From Henckelia pumila (lineage: Eukaryota; Streptophyta; Magnoliopsida; Lamiales; Gesneriaceae), in the NCBI RefSeq assembly GCF_033568475.1, contig NC_133121.1, positions 2,046,001-2,110,000 of the forward strand: 64,000 nt of DNA. The letters are read 5' to 3'. The notes under the pieces were generated by a model. The model searched no databases. It was given only the letters and a program-made list of their open reading frames with translations, and was not told where the DNA came from. A program made the position numbers and the translations under genes. The first letter of the stretch is position 1; each line of letters begins with the position of its first letter. Below, one piece after another: positions 1-10,855 of this stretch.

Positions 1-439
1 CAAGGTATGTGCTTCTGACAGCATTAAATGTGAAGTGACAACCTTCGTGATTTTTGGGAATAGCCATGTTGAGATGGGTTGTTCTAGATTTATATTTCTG
101 TGAAGAAAGTCAATACACGTCTGCGTGACGTGGAGCCTTCACAGTCGTTAGAAGATTACGGGAGCCCGAGCTCCTCCCCTCTCCACCCGGGTGCTTCACC
201 TGCCCGGGATTCCCAGCTCTTCACTCACATCCCAGTTTTCTGCCAATAGACCCCCGTCACATAACCCCATCCCGGGTCTTTCAATATATACTCTGGTTTA
301 GTGATATCCCGAAAAATATTATCGGGGTATCACCACACCTCCTAAAAATAGTCGGGCTAGAACCTGCTTCGTTTTCCCGAGAAAGCTAATCTCCAAATCC
401 GAGTGACATTGGTTTTTTCTTAACACATTGTCAACTAAG
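1..439. other. Left-edge non-coding sequence
   Basis: No coding region is supported here. The stretch is richer in G and C than most of the window (around 150-300) and leads directly into the tandem arrays on its right. It may be a diverged lead-in to the array or the end of an element that begins outside the window. No terminal repeat is visible that would decide this. Confidence 0.4.
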
Positions 440-985
440 TTCTCGGGCCTCAAACCTGCGGGACTTAAAAGATATGTGCAAGAGCATAGATTTCCCTGAG
501 CTTTCAAATAGATGTTCGGGCCTCAAACCTCCGGAACTTACAAGATATGTGTCAGAGCGTAGATTGCCCTGGGTTTTCAAGTAGATGCCCAGGCCTCAAA
601 CCTTCGGGACTTACAAGATATGTTCCAGAGCGTAGATTGCCCTCGACTTTTAAATAGATGCTCGAGCCTCAAACCTCTGGGACTTACAAGATATGTTCCA
701 TATCGTAGATTGTCCTAGGCTTTCAAATATATGACCGTGCCTCTAACCTTCGGGACTTACAAGATATGTGCCAGAGCATATATTGCCTTGGATTTCAAAT
801 AGATGTTCAGGTCTCAAACCTACGGGATTTATAAGGTATGTTCCAGAGCGTAGATTGCTCTGGGCTTTCAAATAGATGTCCGGGCTTCAAACCTCCGGGA
901 CTTATAAGGTAGGTGCCAGAGCGTAGATTTCCCTGGGCTTTCAAATAGATGCTCTGGCCTTAAACCTCCGGGACTTTGAGAAGTG
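440..985. repeat. 73-bp tandem repeat array, about 7.5 copies
   Basis: A unit of 72-73 bp repeats head to tail. Each copy carries the phrase CGGGCCTCAAACCTCCGGGA, then ACTTACAAGATATGTGCCAG, then a GTAGATTGCCCTGGGCTTTC-like part. Copies begin near 443, 516, 589, 662, 735, 807 and 880, and the last is cut short near 985. Copies differ from each other by several substitutions, so the array is not freshly expanded. No open reading frame runs through it. It looks like a minisatellite. Confidence 0.85.
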
Positions 986-999
986 TCGGGGCCTCATGT

Positions 1000-2095
1000 C
1001 TCCCGGGCTTTGGGTGCCGTGGATTTGCCACGAGCTTTTGAATAAATGTCAGGGTGGTAAATCTCCTGGACTTAGGTGTTGTGGATTGTCACAGGCTTTT
1101 AATAGGTGTCAGGATGGTAGATGGCCTGAACTTTAGGTAATTTCCAGAGTGATAAATCGTCTGGACTTTAGGTAATTGCCAGGGTGGTAGATCGCTTGGA
1201 CTTTACGTGGGTGCCAGGGTGGTAGATCGCCTAAACTTTGCTTAGGTTCCAGGGTGGTAGATCACCTGGACTTAGGTGCTGTGGATTGTCATAGGATTTT
1301 AATAGGTGTCAGGGTGATAGATTATCCGGACTTAGGTGCTGTGGATTGTCACAAACTTTTAATAGGTGCCAGGATGTTAGATCGCATGGACTTTAGGTAG
1401 TTGTCAGTGTGGTAGATCGCTTGGAATTTACGTAGGTTCCAGGGTCGTAGATTGTCTGAACTTTACGTAGGTGCCAGGGTGATCGCCTGGACTTTGCGTA
1501 GGGTCCAGGGTGGTAGATCGTTTGGACTTAGGTGTTGTGGATTTCCAGAGGATTTAATAGGTGTCAGGATGGTAGATCACCTGGACTTTTGGTAATTTTT
1601 GGGGTGGTAGATCGTCAGGACTTTACGTAGGAGGCAGGGTGGTAGATCGCTTGGACTTGCTGTGATTGTCACGGGCTTTTAATAGGTATCATGGTGGTAG
1701 ATCACTTGGAATTAGGTGTTGTGGATTGTCACAGGCATTTAATAGGTGACAGGGTGGTAGATCGCCTGGACTTTAGGTAGTTTTCAGTGTGGTAGATCGC
1801 TTGAACTTTACGTAGGTGCCAGTGTGGTAGATCGCTTGGACTTTCTGTAGGTGTCAGGGTGGTAGATCGTCTGGACTTTGTGTTGGTGTCCGGGTTGAAG
1901 ATTGTTTGGACTTAGGAGTTTTGGATTGTCACAAGTTTTTAATAGGTGTCAGGGTGGTTGATCGCTTAGTCTTAGGTGTTGTGGATTGCCACAGGATTTT
2001 AATAGGTTTCAGGGTGATAGATCGCCTGGAGTTTGAGTTCCAGGGTGGTGGATCACCTGTACTTTAAGCATGTTTCAGAGTGGTAGATCGCCTGG
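1000..2095. repeat. Irregular compound tandem array, 35-60 bp units
   Basis: Two sub-units alternate without strict order. One is built around GGTGGTAGATCGCCTGGACT followed by TTACGTAGGTGCCAG. The other carries GTTGTGGATTGTCACAGGCT followed by TTTAATAGGTGTCAG. The phrase GGTAGATCG recurs about 20 times. The spacing changes from roughly 35 to 60 bp depending on whether the second sub-unit is present. The sequence resembles the neighbouring 73-bp array only loosely. No coding function is evident. Confidence 0.8.
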
Positions 2096-2146
2096 ACTTG
2101 GGGGGCCACGGGGTTTCCGTGGAAGTGCCATGGGGTTTCCATGGGC

Positions 2147-2257
2147 TTCCCTGGACTGCCATGGCGGAGATAATGCCATTGGATTTTCTGGACTGCCATG
2201 GCAGAGATAATTCCATGGACTTTTCTGGACTACCATGACGGAGATAATGCCATGGGC
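2147..2257. repeat. Short tandem repeat, about 41-bp unit, 3 copies
   Basis: Three near-copies of a unit with TCTGGACTGCCATGGCGGAG and ATAATGCCATGG follow one another. The last copy runs into the duplicated block that starts at 2255. The repeated CCATGG palindromes are conspicuous. No gene is supported. Confidence 0.7.
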
Positions 2258-3853
2258 TTTAAATATGTGCAAAGGTGGAAGATCTTCTGGTCTTTGAAGT
2301 AGGTGTCCGGGACTCAAACCTCTGGTACCAAATTTGCTAGGTAATTAAATTTGTAACCATGTATATATAATTTGTTACCTCAAGCAACATCGACATCCCC
2401 ATCGGCGGAATTTTGGGTTGGGTCTGCGTCGACGGCCAAGGCATCTTTTGCGGCGGATCTGGTGACTGTGTTAGAGTTAGTGACAGAGACAACTACACAC
2501 ACCTTTCTCATCTGCAAAAATTAGGACCCGATGAATTAAAACCTGTTTATTAAATTTCATGAACTCTTCAAAACATTTTTTAACATTTATCAAATATAGA
2601 CCTGGAGAGTCACGTGTTTTCGCAAGCAAGTTCTCACCAATGAACTAAAACGGGGAAATTGGTCCTCCAACTTCTTCACCAAATTATAAAACTTCTCCTC
2701 AAAATGATCATTCGCCAATTTTTCTTGTTGCGCTCGAAAATATCATAACTTTGCGTCATAGAATTGAAACTTGTCTTTGTCGAAACAATCGAACTCGGCC
2801 ACCAGCTCTGGCCAAATGGATCAAATATATGGCTGTGCCCTTCAACCAGGGGCGGATCCAGGATGTAAGGTTTGGGGGGGTCACATATAAAATGACGACA
2901 ATGTGCGACGATATCGGAACAACCAGTTTCCAACGAGAACTATTAGTTTCGCTATTTTGACTTGCATTATTTTTCTAAAACTTTATGTTTGAGTGTGAGA
3001 TATATAGAAATATAAAAAAATTAAGAAATTTTTTGCTCGATTGCCACATAGATCTGTCACTATTAGTGAAATCAAATTTTAACTTAATAAAAATCCTAAT
3101 TTTTGTGTCATTTTATATTTTATTTTTAAAATTTAATTTAATGTTTGGAAGTATTTTTTTACTAATGTTTAGACTTTTTTCAATACGAAAAAAGTGTGTT
3201 AAAATAAAATTTTAAAAGTAAAGTTTTATAAATACTAATTTTTGGACTTTTTTCAATATGAAAATGTGTGTTAAAATAAAAAATTTTTGTTTATAAAAAA
3301 TACGTCAGTACATGAAAATAATAATAATTCAATTTAATAAAGATTTAATAATAGACAATAAAATTTTCTAATCATTAAAATTAACCAAATTAAAAGATAT
3401 TGAAGATGTGACAACTTGCCAATTAATTCATGAGCCCAAAAAATAAATAAATAAAATTTTAAAAAATTTAAATGATGTTGACCAGATTCGAAAAAGTGTG
3501 TTAAAATAAAAAAATTTTGTTTATAAAAAAAACGTCAGGACATGAAAAAAAAATAATTTGATTTAATAAAAACTTAATAATAGACATTAAAATTTTCTAA
3601 TCATTAAAATTAACCAAATTAAAAGATAGTGAAGATGTGGCAAAATGCCAATTAATACATGAGCCCAACAAATAAATAAAAAAAAATTTAAAAAATTGAA
3701 ATGATGTTGACCAGATTCGAACCATGAGGAATCTCTTCTCATCTCCGCTTATTGAGATGGCATGGCGATCTACGGTAGAGACCTAATTATTAGCATAGAT
3801 GGTTTACTAAAATATATATACACACTAAATAAAAATATTCATATATAATACTA
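2255..3853. repeat. Duplicated ~1.6 kb block, copy 1
   Basis: This block matches 12842-14441 in the same orientation, about 10.6 kb away, with only scattered differences. It includes about 590 bp of sequence left of a hAT element plus most of that element. On the minus strand the left part has exon-like pieces with AG...GT borders. One is a proline-rich stretch around 2400-2480. Another reads FYNLVKKLEDQFPRFSSLVR around 2630-2690. I could not assign these pieces to a family. Confidence 0.85.
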
Positions 3854-3928
3854 AAAAATTTTAAAATTTCCCGGGGGGTGGGCCCCCCCCCCCCCCCCCC
3901 ACCGGGTTCTCATGTAGATCCGCCCCTG
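2847..3928 (+). mobile_element. Non-autonomous hAT element (1082 bp)
   Basis: The ends are inverted repeats: CAGGGGCGGATCCA on the left and TAGATCCGCCCCTG on the right. The element is flanked by a perfect 8-bp target duplication, CCTTCAAC, at 2839-2846 and 3929-3936. Inverted ends starting CAG with an 8-bp duplication are typical of the hAT superfamily. There is no transposase frame. The interior is AT-rich and contains two ~240-bp direct copies (about 3255-3490 and 3491-3722). A run of about 20 C residues lies near the right end (about 3881-3900). Strand is arbitrary. Confidence 0.9.
3255..3722. repeat. Internal ~240-bp tandem duplication within the hAT element
   Basis: Two copies of an AT-rich unit lie end to end. 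Each runs from GTGTGTTAAAATAAA through TTTTCTAATCATTAAAATTA to GATGTTGACCAGATTCGAA. The same duplication is present in the second copy of the block (about 13850-14310), so it arose before the block itself was duplicated. Confidence 0.8.
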
Positions 3929-4049
3929 CCTTCAACTAATCCTTCCAGTCCTCCTCTACCATCATCTTTGCCAGATGAGAACTTTGAAATTCTCGTTGTT
4001 TCGATATTATCTCTGCGCGCAAGGGGTTCTTTGAATATTGTCACACATT

Positions 4050-7000
4050 TGAAATGATTAACTATCAAGTAAGTGAATGAATGAAAATCAATACTTAGAT
4101 AAAAGGATAAAAAGAAAAATTACCTCAACCAATTTATCACCATAAAATTAGACCTAATCTGCAACCAACGGGTTATATCTACCATTAAAATAATCTTCTA
4201 ATCGTTTCAAGAATTCGTTCAAATTATTCGTCAAATCTTTTCCAGACTTCTCCAAATGGTTGCCATGCAAAATGAAGTTGAAAGCAAAATGCTTCCGCTC
4301 CGAGTCGAAGTCCTCTACGAGATTATACTCCTCAACAAGGACAATCCAACGAATATATTTTTCGACAACTTCAGTCACAAGCTTAAGTAACAAATTCTCG
4401 ACAATTGTTTGGCAAATAGAAAACTAAGGTACCTGAAAGTTTTTGCTTCGGCCTCGTCAAAAATAATGCGCCACATGTCTTCTGAGCGTAGCGAGGAAAA
4501 GCACGACCTGTAAAACATGGCTTGGCCAATATAGTGATTTGAATCGATGTTTTAATTTGTATGAAATAAAAAATTACCTCAACATATTTAACACCAAAAA
4601 AATAGATCCAATCTGCAACCAACGGGCTATAACTACCATTAAAATAATCTTTTAATTGTTTCAAGAATTCTTTTAAATTATTCGTCAAATCTTTTCGAAA
4701 CGTCTACAAAGGGTTGCCATGCAAAATGAAGTTGAGAGCAGAATGCTTCGGCTACGAGTCGAAATCCTCTACGAGATTAGACTCCTCAACCAGGGCAGTC
4801 CAACAATTATATTTCTCGGCAACTTCAGTCTCAAGCTTAAGTAACGAAAGCTCGACAAGTTTTTGGGCAAATAGAGAACTAAGTTACCTCGAAGTTTTTC
4901 CTTCGGCCTCGTCAAAAGCATGTCCCCATACATGTCTTCTGAGTCGTAGCGAGGAAAAGCACGGCAGTTTTTCCTTCGGCCTCGTCAAAAGCATGTCGCC
5001 AAATAGACTTTTCAATCACGGCAGTCTAACGAATATCTTTCTCGACAAATTCAGTCTCAAGCTTAAGTAACGAAAGATCGACAAGTTGTTTGGCAAATAA
5101 GGTACCTGAAAGTTTTTGCTTCGGTCTCGTCAAAAAGCATGTCGCCATACATGTCTTTTGAGTAGGAATGAAAATTTTCCACGCGGGTTCGTATATCCGC
5201 GTTAAAAATTCGAAATAGGACGGATTTTTGGGAGTATTTTCGGATATAGGTTCGGGTTCGGGGATTTTTAAAAATCCCCGAAACATATTGGGGCCGGTAT
5301 GGGGATAAGTATGGGGATGTTATCCCCATCCCCGAACCCACCCCAATATATTAATAATAATATATAAATATTTTAATTATCAAATTTTATTAAATCTAAA
5401 ATGTTTTTTAAAAATTAAAATTAAAAATATTATTATTATTTTGTTTATATATATATTTATACATTATATATAATACACCTATTTATGATAGCGTAGTTTT
5501 TTATAATATAAAAATATTATTTGAATAACATTCATGTTACGTACATATATAAAGTATTTATAATAGTATATATATATTATTTATTTTGATAAATTTAGAA
5601 ACAATATATATATTAATAAATTTTTGATACATATTATTTTATTTAAAATAATAATTTTTATTTATAGAAATATTTTGTATTTAAAATATTTTTAATAATA
5701 TTAAAATTTAATATTATAATAAAAATCTGACCCAAAATATTTTAGGTATTTTATTATAAAATAGAATAATAAATTTTATATTCTTATAAAATAAAAATTA
5801 CTAATTCATATATATATATATATTATAATAAAAATTATTTATAATATAGATATATATATTTTTGGGTATGGGTATGGGGACTTGGTTCCCGCGGAGATGG
5901 GTATGGGGAATCCCCGATATAAAATAATAATGGGGATTGAGGCTAGTATGGGGATCGGGTTTAAATTCGGATACGTGTATAACGAAGACATCCCCGTTTT
6001 CGACCCGCCTCATTGACATTTCTACTTTTGAGTCGTAGTGAGGAAAAACACGAGCCGTAAAACATGGTTTGACCAATTTAGTGATTTGAATCGGTTCTTT
6101 GATTTGTGTGAAAGAAAAAAATACCTCAACCAATTTAACACCATAAAAAAAGACCCAATCTGCAACCAACTGGCTATATCTACCATTAAAATGATCTTCT
6201 AAAATTCTCAAAAATTCGTTCAAATTATTCGTCAAATCTTTTCGAGACGTCTGCAAAGGGTTGTCATGAAAAACGAAGTTGAGAGCCGAATGCTTCCGCT
6301 CCGAGTCAAAGTCCTCTACGAGATTAGACTCCTCAACCAGTGCAGTCCAACGAATATCTTTCTCGGCAACTTTAGTCCCAAGCTTAAGTCAAAGAAAGCT
6401 CAACAAGTTTTTTGGCAAATAGAGAACTAAGGTACCTGGAGGTTTTTGCTTCGGCCTCGTCAAAAAGTCTGTCGCCATACTGGGTTTTGAATCGTAGCGA
6501 AAAAAGCACGAGCCAAAAAACATAGTTTGGTCAATTTAGTGATTTGAATCGGTGCTTAAATTTGTGTTAAAGGAAAAATTAACTCAATCAATTTAACAAC
6601 ATAAAAGTAAACCCAATCTGCAGCCAACGAGCTATATCGACCATTATAATGATCTTATAATCGTCCAAAGAATATATTTCTCGGCAACTTCAGTCTCAAG
6701 CTTAAGTAACGTAAGCTCGAAAAGTTGTTTGGCAAATAGAGAACTAAGGTACCTGGAAGTTTTTGTTTCGGCCTCGTCAAAGAGCATGTCGCCATACATG
6801 TCTTCTAAGTCGTAGCGAGGAAAAGCACGAGCTGTAAAACATGGCTTGACCAATATAGTGATTTGAATCGATGTTTTAATTAGTGTAAAAGGAAAAAATT
6901 ACCACAACCAATTTAAGACCATAAAATTAGACCCAATCTGCAACCAACGGGCTATATCTACCATTAAAATGATCTTTTAATCGTTTCAAGAATTCGTTCA

Positions 7001-8131
7001 AATTATTCGTCAAATCTTTTCAAAACGTTTGCAAAGGGTTGCCATGCAAAATGAAGTTGAGAGTAGATTACTTTCGCTACAAGTCGAAGTCCACTGTGAG
7101 ATTAGACTCCTCAACCTGGACATTCCAACGAGTATCTTTCTCGACAACTTCAGTCTCAAACTTAAGTAACGAAAGCTCGACAAGTTGTTTGCCAAATAGA
7201 GAAATAAGATACCTGGAAGTTTTTGCTTCGGCCTCGTCAAAAAGCATGTAGCCATACATGTCTTCTAAGTCATAGCGAAGAAAAACACGAGACGTAAAAC
7301 ATGGGTTGACCAATTTAGTAATTTGAATCGGTGCTTTAAATTGTGTGAAAGAAAAAAATACCTCAACCAATTTAACTTCATAAAAGGAGACCCAATCTAC
7401 AACCAACGGGTTATATCTACCATTAAAATGATCTTCTAACGGTCACAAAAATTCGTTCAAATTATTCGTCAAATCTTTTCGAGACGTCTGCAAAGGGTTG
7501 TCATGCAAAATGAAGTTGAGAGCTGAATGCTTCCGCTTCGAGTCAAAGTCCTCTACGAGATTTGACTCCTCAACCAGTGCAGCCCAACGAATATCTTTCT
7601 CGGCAACTTCAGTCCCAAGCTTAAGTTAAAGAAAGCTCGACAAGTTTTTTGGCAAATAGAGAACTAAGGTACCGGGAGAAGTTTTTGCTTCAGCCTCGTC
7701 AAAAAGCATGTCGCCATACATGTATTTTGAGTCGTAACGATGAAAAGCACGAGTCGTAAAACATAGTTTGACCAATTTAGTGATTTGAATCGGTGCTTTA
7801 ATTTGTGTGAAAGAAAAAATTACCTCAATCAATTTACCACCATAAAAGTAGAACCAATCTGCAACCAACGGGCTATATCTACCATTAAAATGATCTTCTA
7901 ATCGTTTCAAGAATTCATTCAAATTATTCGTCAAATATTTTTAAGACGTCTGCAACGGGTTTCCATGCAAAATGAATTTAAGAGCAGAATGCTTACTTTA
8001 CGAGTCGAAGTCCTCTACGAGATTAGACTCCTCAATCAGGGCAGTTCAACTAATATAATTCTAGACAACTTCACTCTCAAGCTTAAGTATCGAAAGCTCG
8101 ACAAGTTGTTTGGCAAATAGAGAACTAAGGT
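4050..8131 (-). repeat. ~460-bp exon-like tandem array, left part
   Basis: Units of about 460 bp repeat in direct order. Anchor phrases of the type GGTTGCCATGCAAAATGAAG occur near 4258, 4710, 6252, 7036, 7496 and 7957, and spacing between intact units is 452-461 bp. Some units around 4800-5160 and 6440-6700 are truncated. On the minus strand each unit shows an open stretch of up to about 129 codons containing RYDSEDMYGDMLFDEAEAKT and NNLNEFLKRLEDHFNGRYSP. A GAG|GTAATTTTT donor-like border follows, then a ~71-bp intron-like piece ending TTTTACAG. Units carry different stops and frame breaks, and the apparent exon phases do not join, so this is not a working gene. I do not recognise the protein. 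Confidence 0.8.
5163..6024. mobile_element. Non-autonomous hAT-type element (862 bp)
   Basis: The left end starts TAGGAATGAAAATTTTCCAC and the right end, read in reverse complement, starts TAGAAATGTCAATGAGGCGG. The ends are imperfect inverted repeats. A perfect 8-bp target duplication, CTTTTGAG, lies at 5155-5162 and 6025-6032. The first and last ~170 bp are rich in GGGGA/TCCCC runs, and the middle 500 bp is almost pure A+T with long TA runs. There is no transposase. It sits inside one unit of the 460-bp array, so it arrived after the array formed. Confidence 0.88.
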
Positions 8132-10850
8132 TGAAACGACCCTAACTCTATAATAAATAAATATGCGGAAATTTTTTTTTTATATACTACTAAATAAAAT
8201 ATGTACATATATGCCCATACATATATGCACAGGATAAAATATTTAAAATAAATACATGACTAAATAAATAAATAATTAAATACTTAAGAAAAATGCAATC
8301 CTTAAAATAATTAAACATTTGAGTCAACCCTAGAATTAAAAATATACTGCATAAATAAAATAATAAAATGTGTCATGCACTAAAAATATTTAATAAAATA
8401 TTCCAATAAACCTCAACCAATAAAAATATTAAAATGTATCATGACACTCAAACATGGTGACTCAGAAGCTGTCACGGTCACGGGGCTACTGCAGCGCTGC
8501 TCATACGTCCTCACCACCGGTAGGAGTAACCTGTTCCTCTACGTACTCACCTGCACCATATCAGTGTAGTGAGCCTAGAGGCCCAACATGCATACTAACA
8601 AGGGTTTAAAATAATTTAAATCAATTTAATACTAATACATACATATACATGAATGAGCATGCTTAAAAATTACATAACATAAATTACATAAATAAACATA
8701 CATAACATACATAATATCATACATACATAAGTTGTTGAGCATTTATTTTCTGAACATCGAGTGGTCCTATCCGTAAGTGTGACCCATAGTGCGACTGATC
8801 AGTCTAAGAAACCATCGTACGAGGCTGGTGGCGAACCACCCATACATAAATGGCAGAAAACTGCCCATACATAAATGGCATTGACTGCCCATACATAAAT
8901 GGCCACACTACTTCAATTTCCACCTAAAATATTTTATTTGCTCAACCATAAAAATTAAATCATAGCATAAAAATTGATTTCATGAATGCATGTACTTAAA
9001 TAAATTGTGTGTCCTTTATATATATTTAATTTAATTTTCTTACTAACATATAAATATTAAAATAACTTAAATGCATAAAAATAATTAAATATATAATCAG
9101 GACACATGCAATTTTCTCATGGATGGTCCTGGACTGCTGGCCCTACACTCAAGCCCATTAACTTAAATCTGGCCCATTAACATACTTAAGCTCAATATCT
9201 TAAACTTTAAGCCCAATTAATTAATCTAAGCCCAATTAAATTAATTAAGCCCATTAAATTTACACTAAGCCCAATAACACTGAAATTGGCCCATTGGGCC
9301 CAAAAGCCCAATAATAGGCCCAATAACTTTCATGGGCTCCCAAGCCCATAAAAATTTCTGGCCAACTTAAAAATTTAAATAAAAATTATTAAAAGCCCAA
9401 AAAAATAATTAAATTAACCCAAAATAAATTAATGGAACCCAAATAAATTAAATGGTACTAATTAAATTTTTGGGAATTTAATTAGTCCATTTAATTCCTA
9501 ATTAACTTAAAAACTTAAAAATAAAAATACCCGAGCCCAATTGAAATAACCCGGACCCGGACCCACTTACCCCGACCCACTAACCTACTGACCCGACCCG
9601 GACCCAAGACCACTACCCGATCCAAACCCACCTAGACCACCCAACCCGACACCCCCATATTCTACCTAGCTCTTCCTCGGCCGTGAGCAGCAGGCTTTGC
9701 GGCCTGCTGCCGGCCAGCTCCGGCCACCCACCGGCCGGAGCTCCGCCACCCCGACGTGACCCACGCCCGGACGGTTCCAACGAGCCATACCTTGACCCAT
9801 CTCGATCCCTACACAGTCCTAGCGAGCGACGCTTCGAAAATCCCGTAAACTTACGACCTACTGTGCAACCATGGTTTCTCCCGATCGGCCGGCTCTCGAC
9901 TTCGACTTAGACCGGCCTTGGATTGACCCTACGAACTCTATCACACCTACTGAACATGAGCCAGCAGCTTAGGACCGTCCATGCAAGGAAGAACGTGAGA
10001 TGAACGAACACAAAACCACCTACTTCAATCCAACAAAACCCATCGAGTTGTATTTTGAAAAATCTGAGAAGAAGCTACTGCTCACGCACACACACATATA
10101 ATCACTAATATGGCACATTAAAATGGAAAGGAACATGCCTTGCACCGTAGAATGGAAAGACGAAGGCGTATATGACGATTCCGGGACGACGGGGCGACGA
10201 AAAACCAACCCAAAAACTTGAGGGGATCGGCTATGGAGTCCTTGAGATTGCCTCGGCCGATGGAGAGGATGATGAATAGTGGGTGTCGGCTGAGTGGAAA
10301 AAAAAAAACGTGGGAGGTAGGGATAGGTTTAGGTTTTGATTTAATAGAAAATAGGGTAATTAAATATATAATTAAGGATATAATATATATAAAATATAAC
10401 TTAACCAAAACTTTTAAAAGAAATCCTTAAAAAATCTGAAACATTATTGAAAATCCCGAAATATTAATTTAGGGGAATTTTAAAAATACTAAAAAGTCAA
10501 TATTTTGACTAATTTTGGATAAAAATGACCCCTAAAATTAAATAAAATTAAATACTTAAAATTTTGAGATAATAAAACTCAAAATAATATTCTAAGGCTC
10601 CAAAAAGGCTCATAAAATAATTTGGGTGGAAAGTTGTCATCTCGTCCGTCCACGGTCCCGTCTACGCGATTAAACAATAAAAATACTAAAAATCATAAAA
10701 ATCACTAATTATGGGTTAAATGCTTAAAAATAAATTAAATCATGCATAAATAATTCACATAATTATTTAACCCATAAATCATAAATTTAATTAATTAATT
10801 ATCCTAATTATGCAGGCGGATTTATGTAATTAAAAATACCGGGTGTTACA
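8132..10850 (-). mobile_element. Solo LTR, probably Ty3/Gypsy (2719 bp)
   Basis: Read on the minus strand this begins TGTAACACCCGG and ends GGGTCGTTTCA, the TG...CA form of an LTR. It is flanked by a perfect 5-bp target duplication, AAGGT, at 8127-8131 and 10851-10855. The host sequence, a 460-bp array unit, continues on both sides. No internal region or second LTR is present, so it is a solo LTR left by recombination between the two ends. The TGTAACACCC start and large size suit plant Ty3/Gypsy (Tekay/Del-like) LTRs. The orientation rests on that start. Clean ends suggest a fairly young insertion, but age cannot be measured from one LTR. A short three-fold repeat (CCCATACATAAATGGC type) lies at about 8838-8904. 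Confidence 0.88.
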
Positions 10851-10855
10851 AAGGT

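Noticed and set aside
3881-3900. Poly-C run as a possible assembly gap or regulatory site
   Set aside because: It is inside a hAT element and absent from the second copy. It is more likely slippage or a sequencing length error than a functional site.
6000-8000. The many minus-strand frames of 70-150 codons taken as separate genes
   Set aside because: They are pieces of the same 460-bp repeat unit in different copies. Reporting them separately would count one repeat many times.
9683-9910. GC-rich frame inside the solo LTR
   Set aside because: It lies inside the LTR, has a Pro/Arg-rich composition typical of such regions and no relative. Not a host gene.
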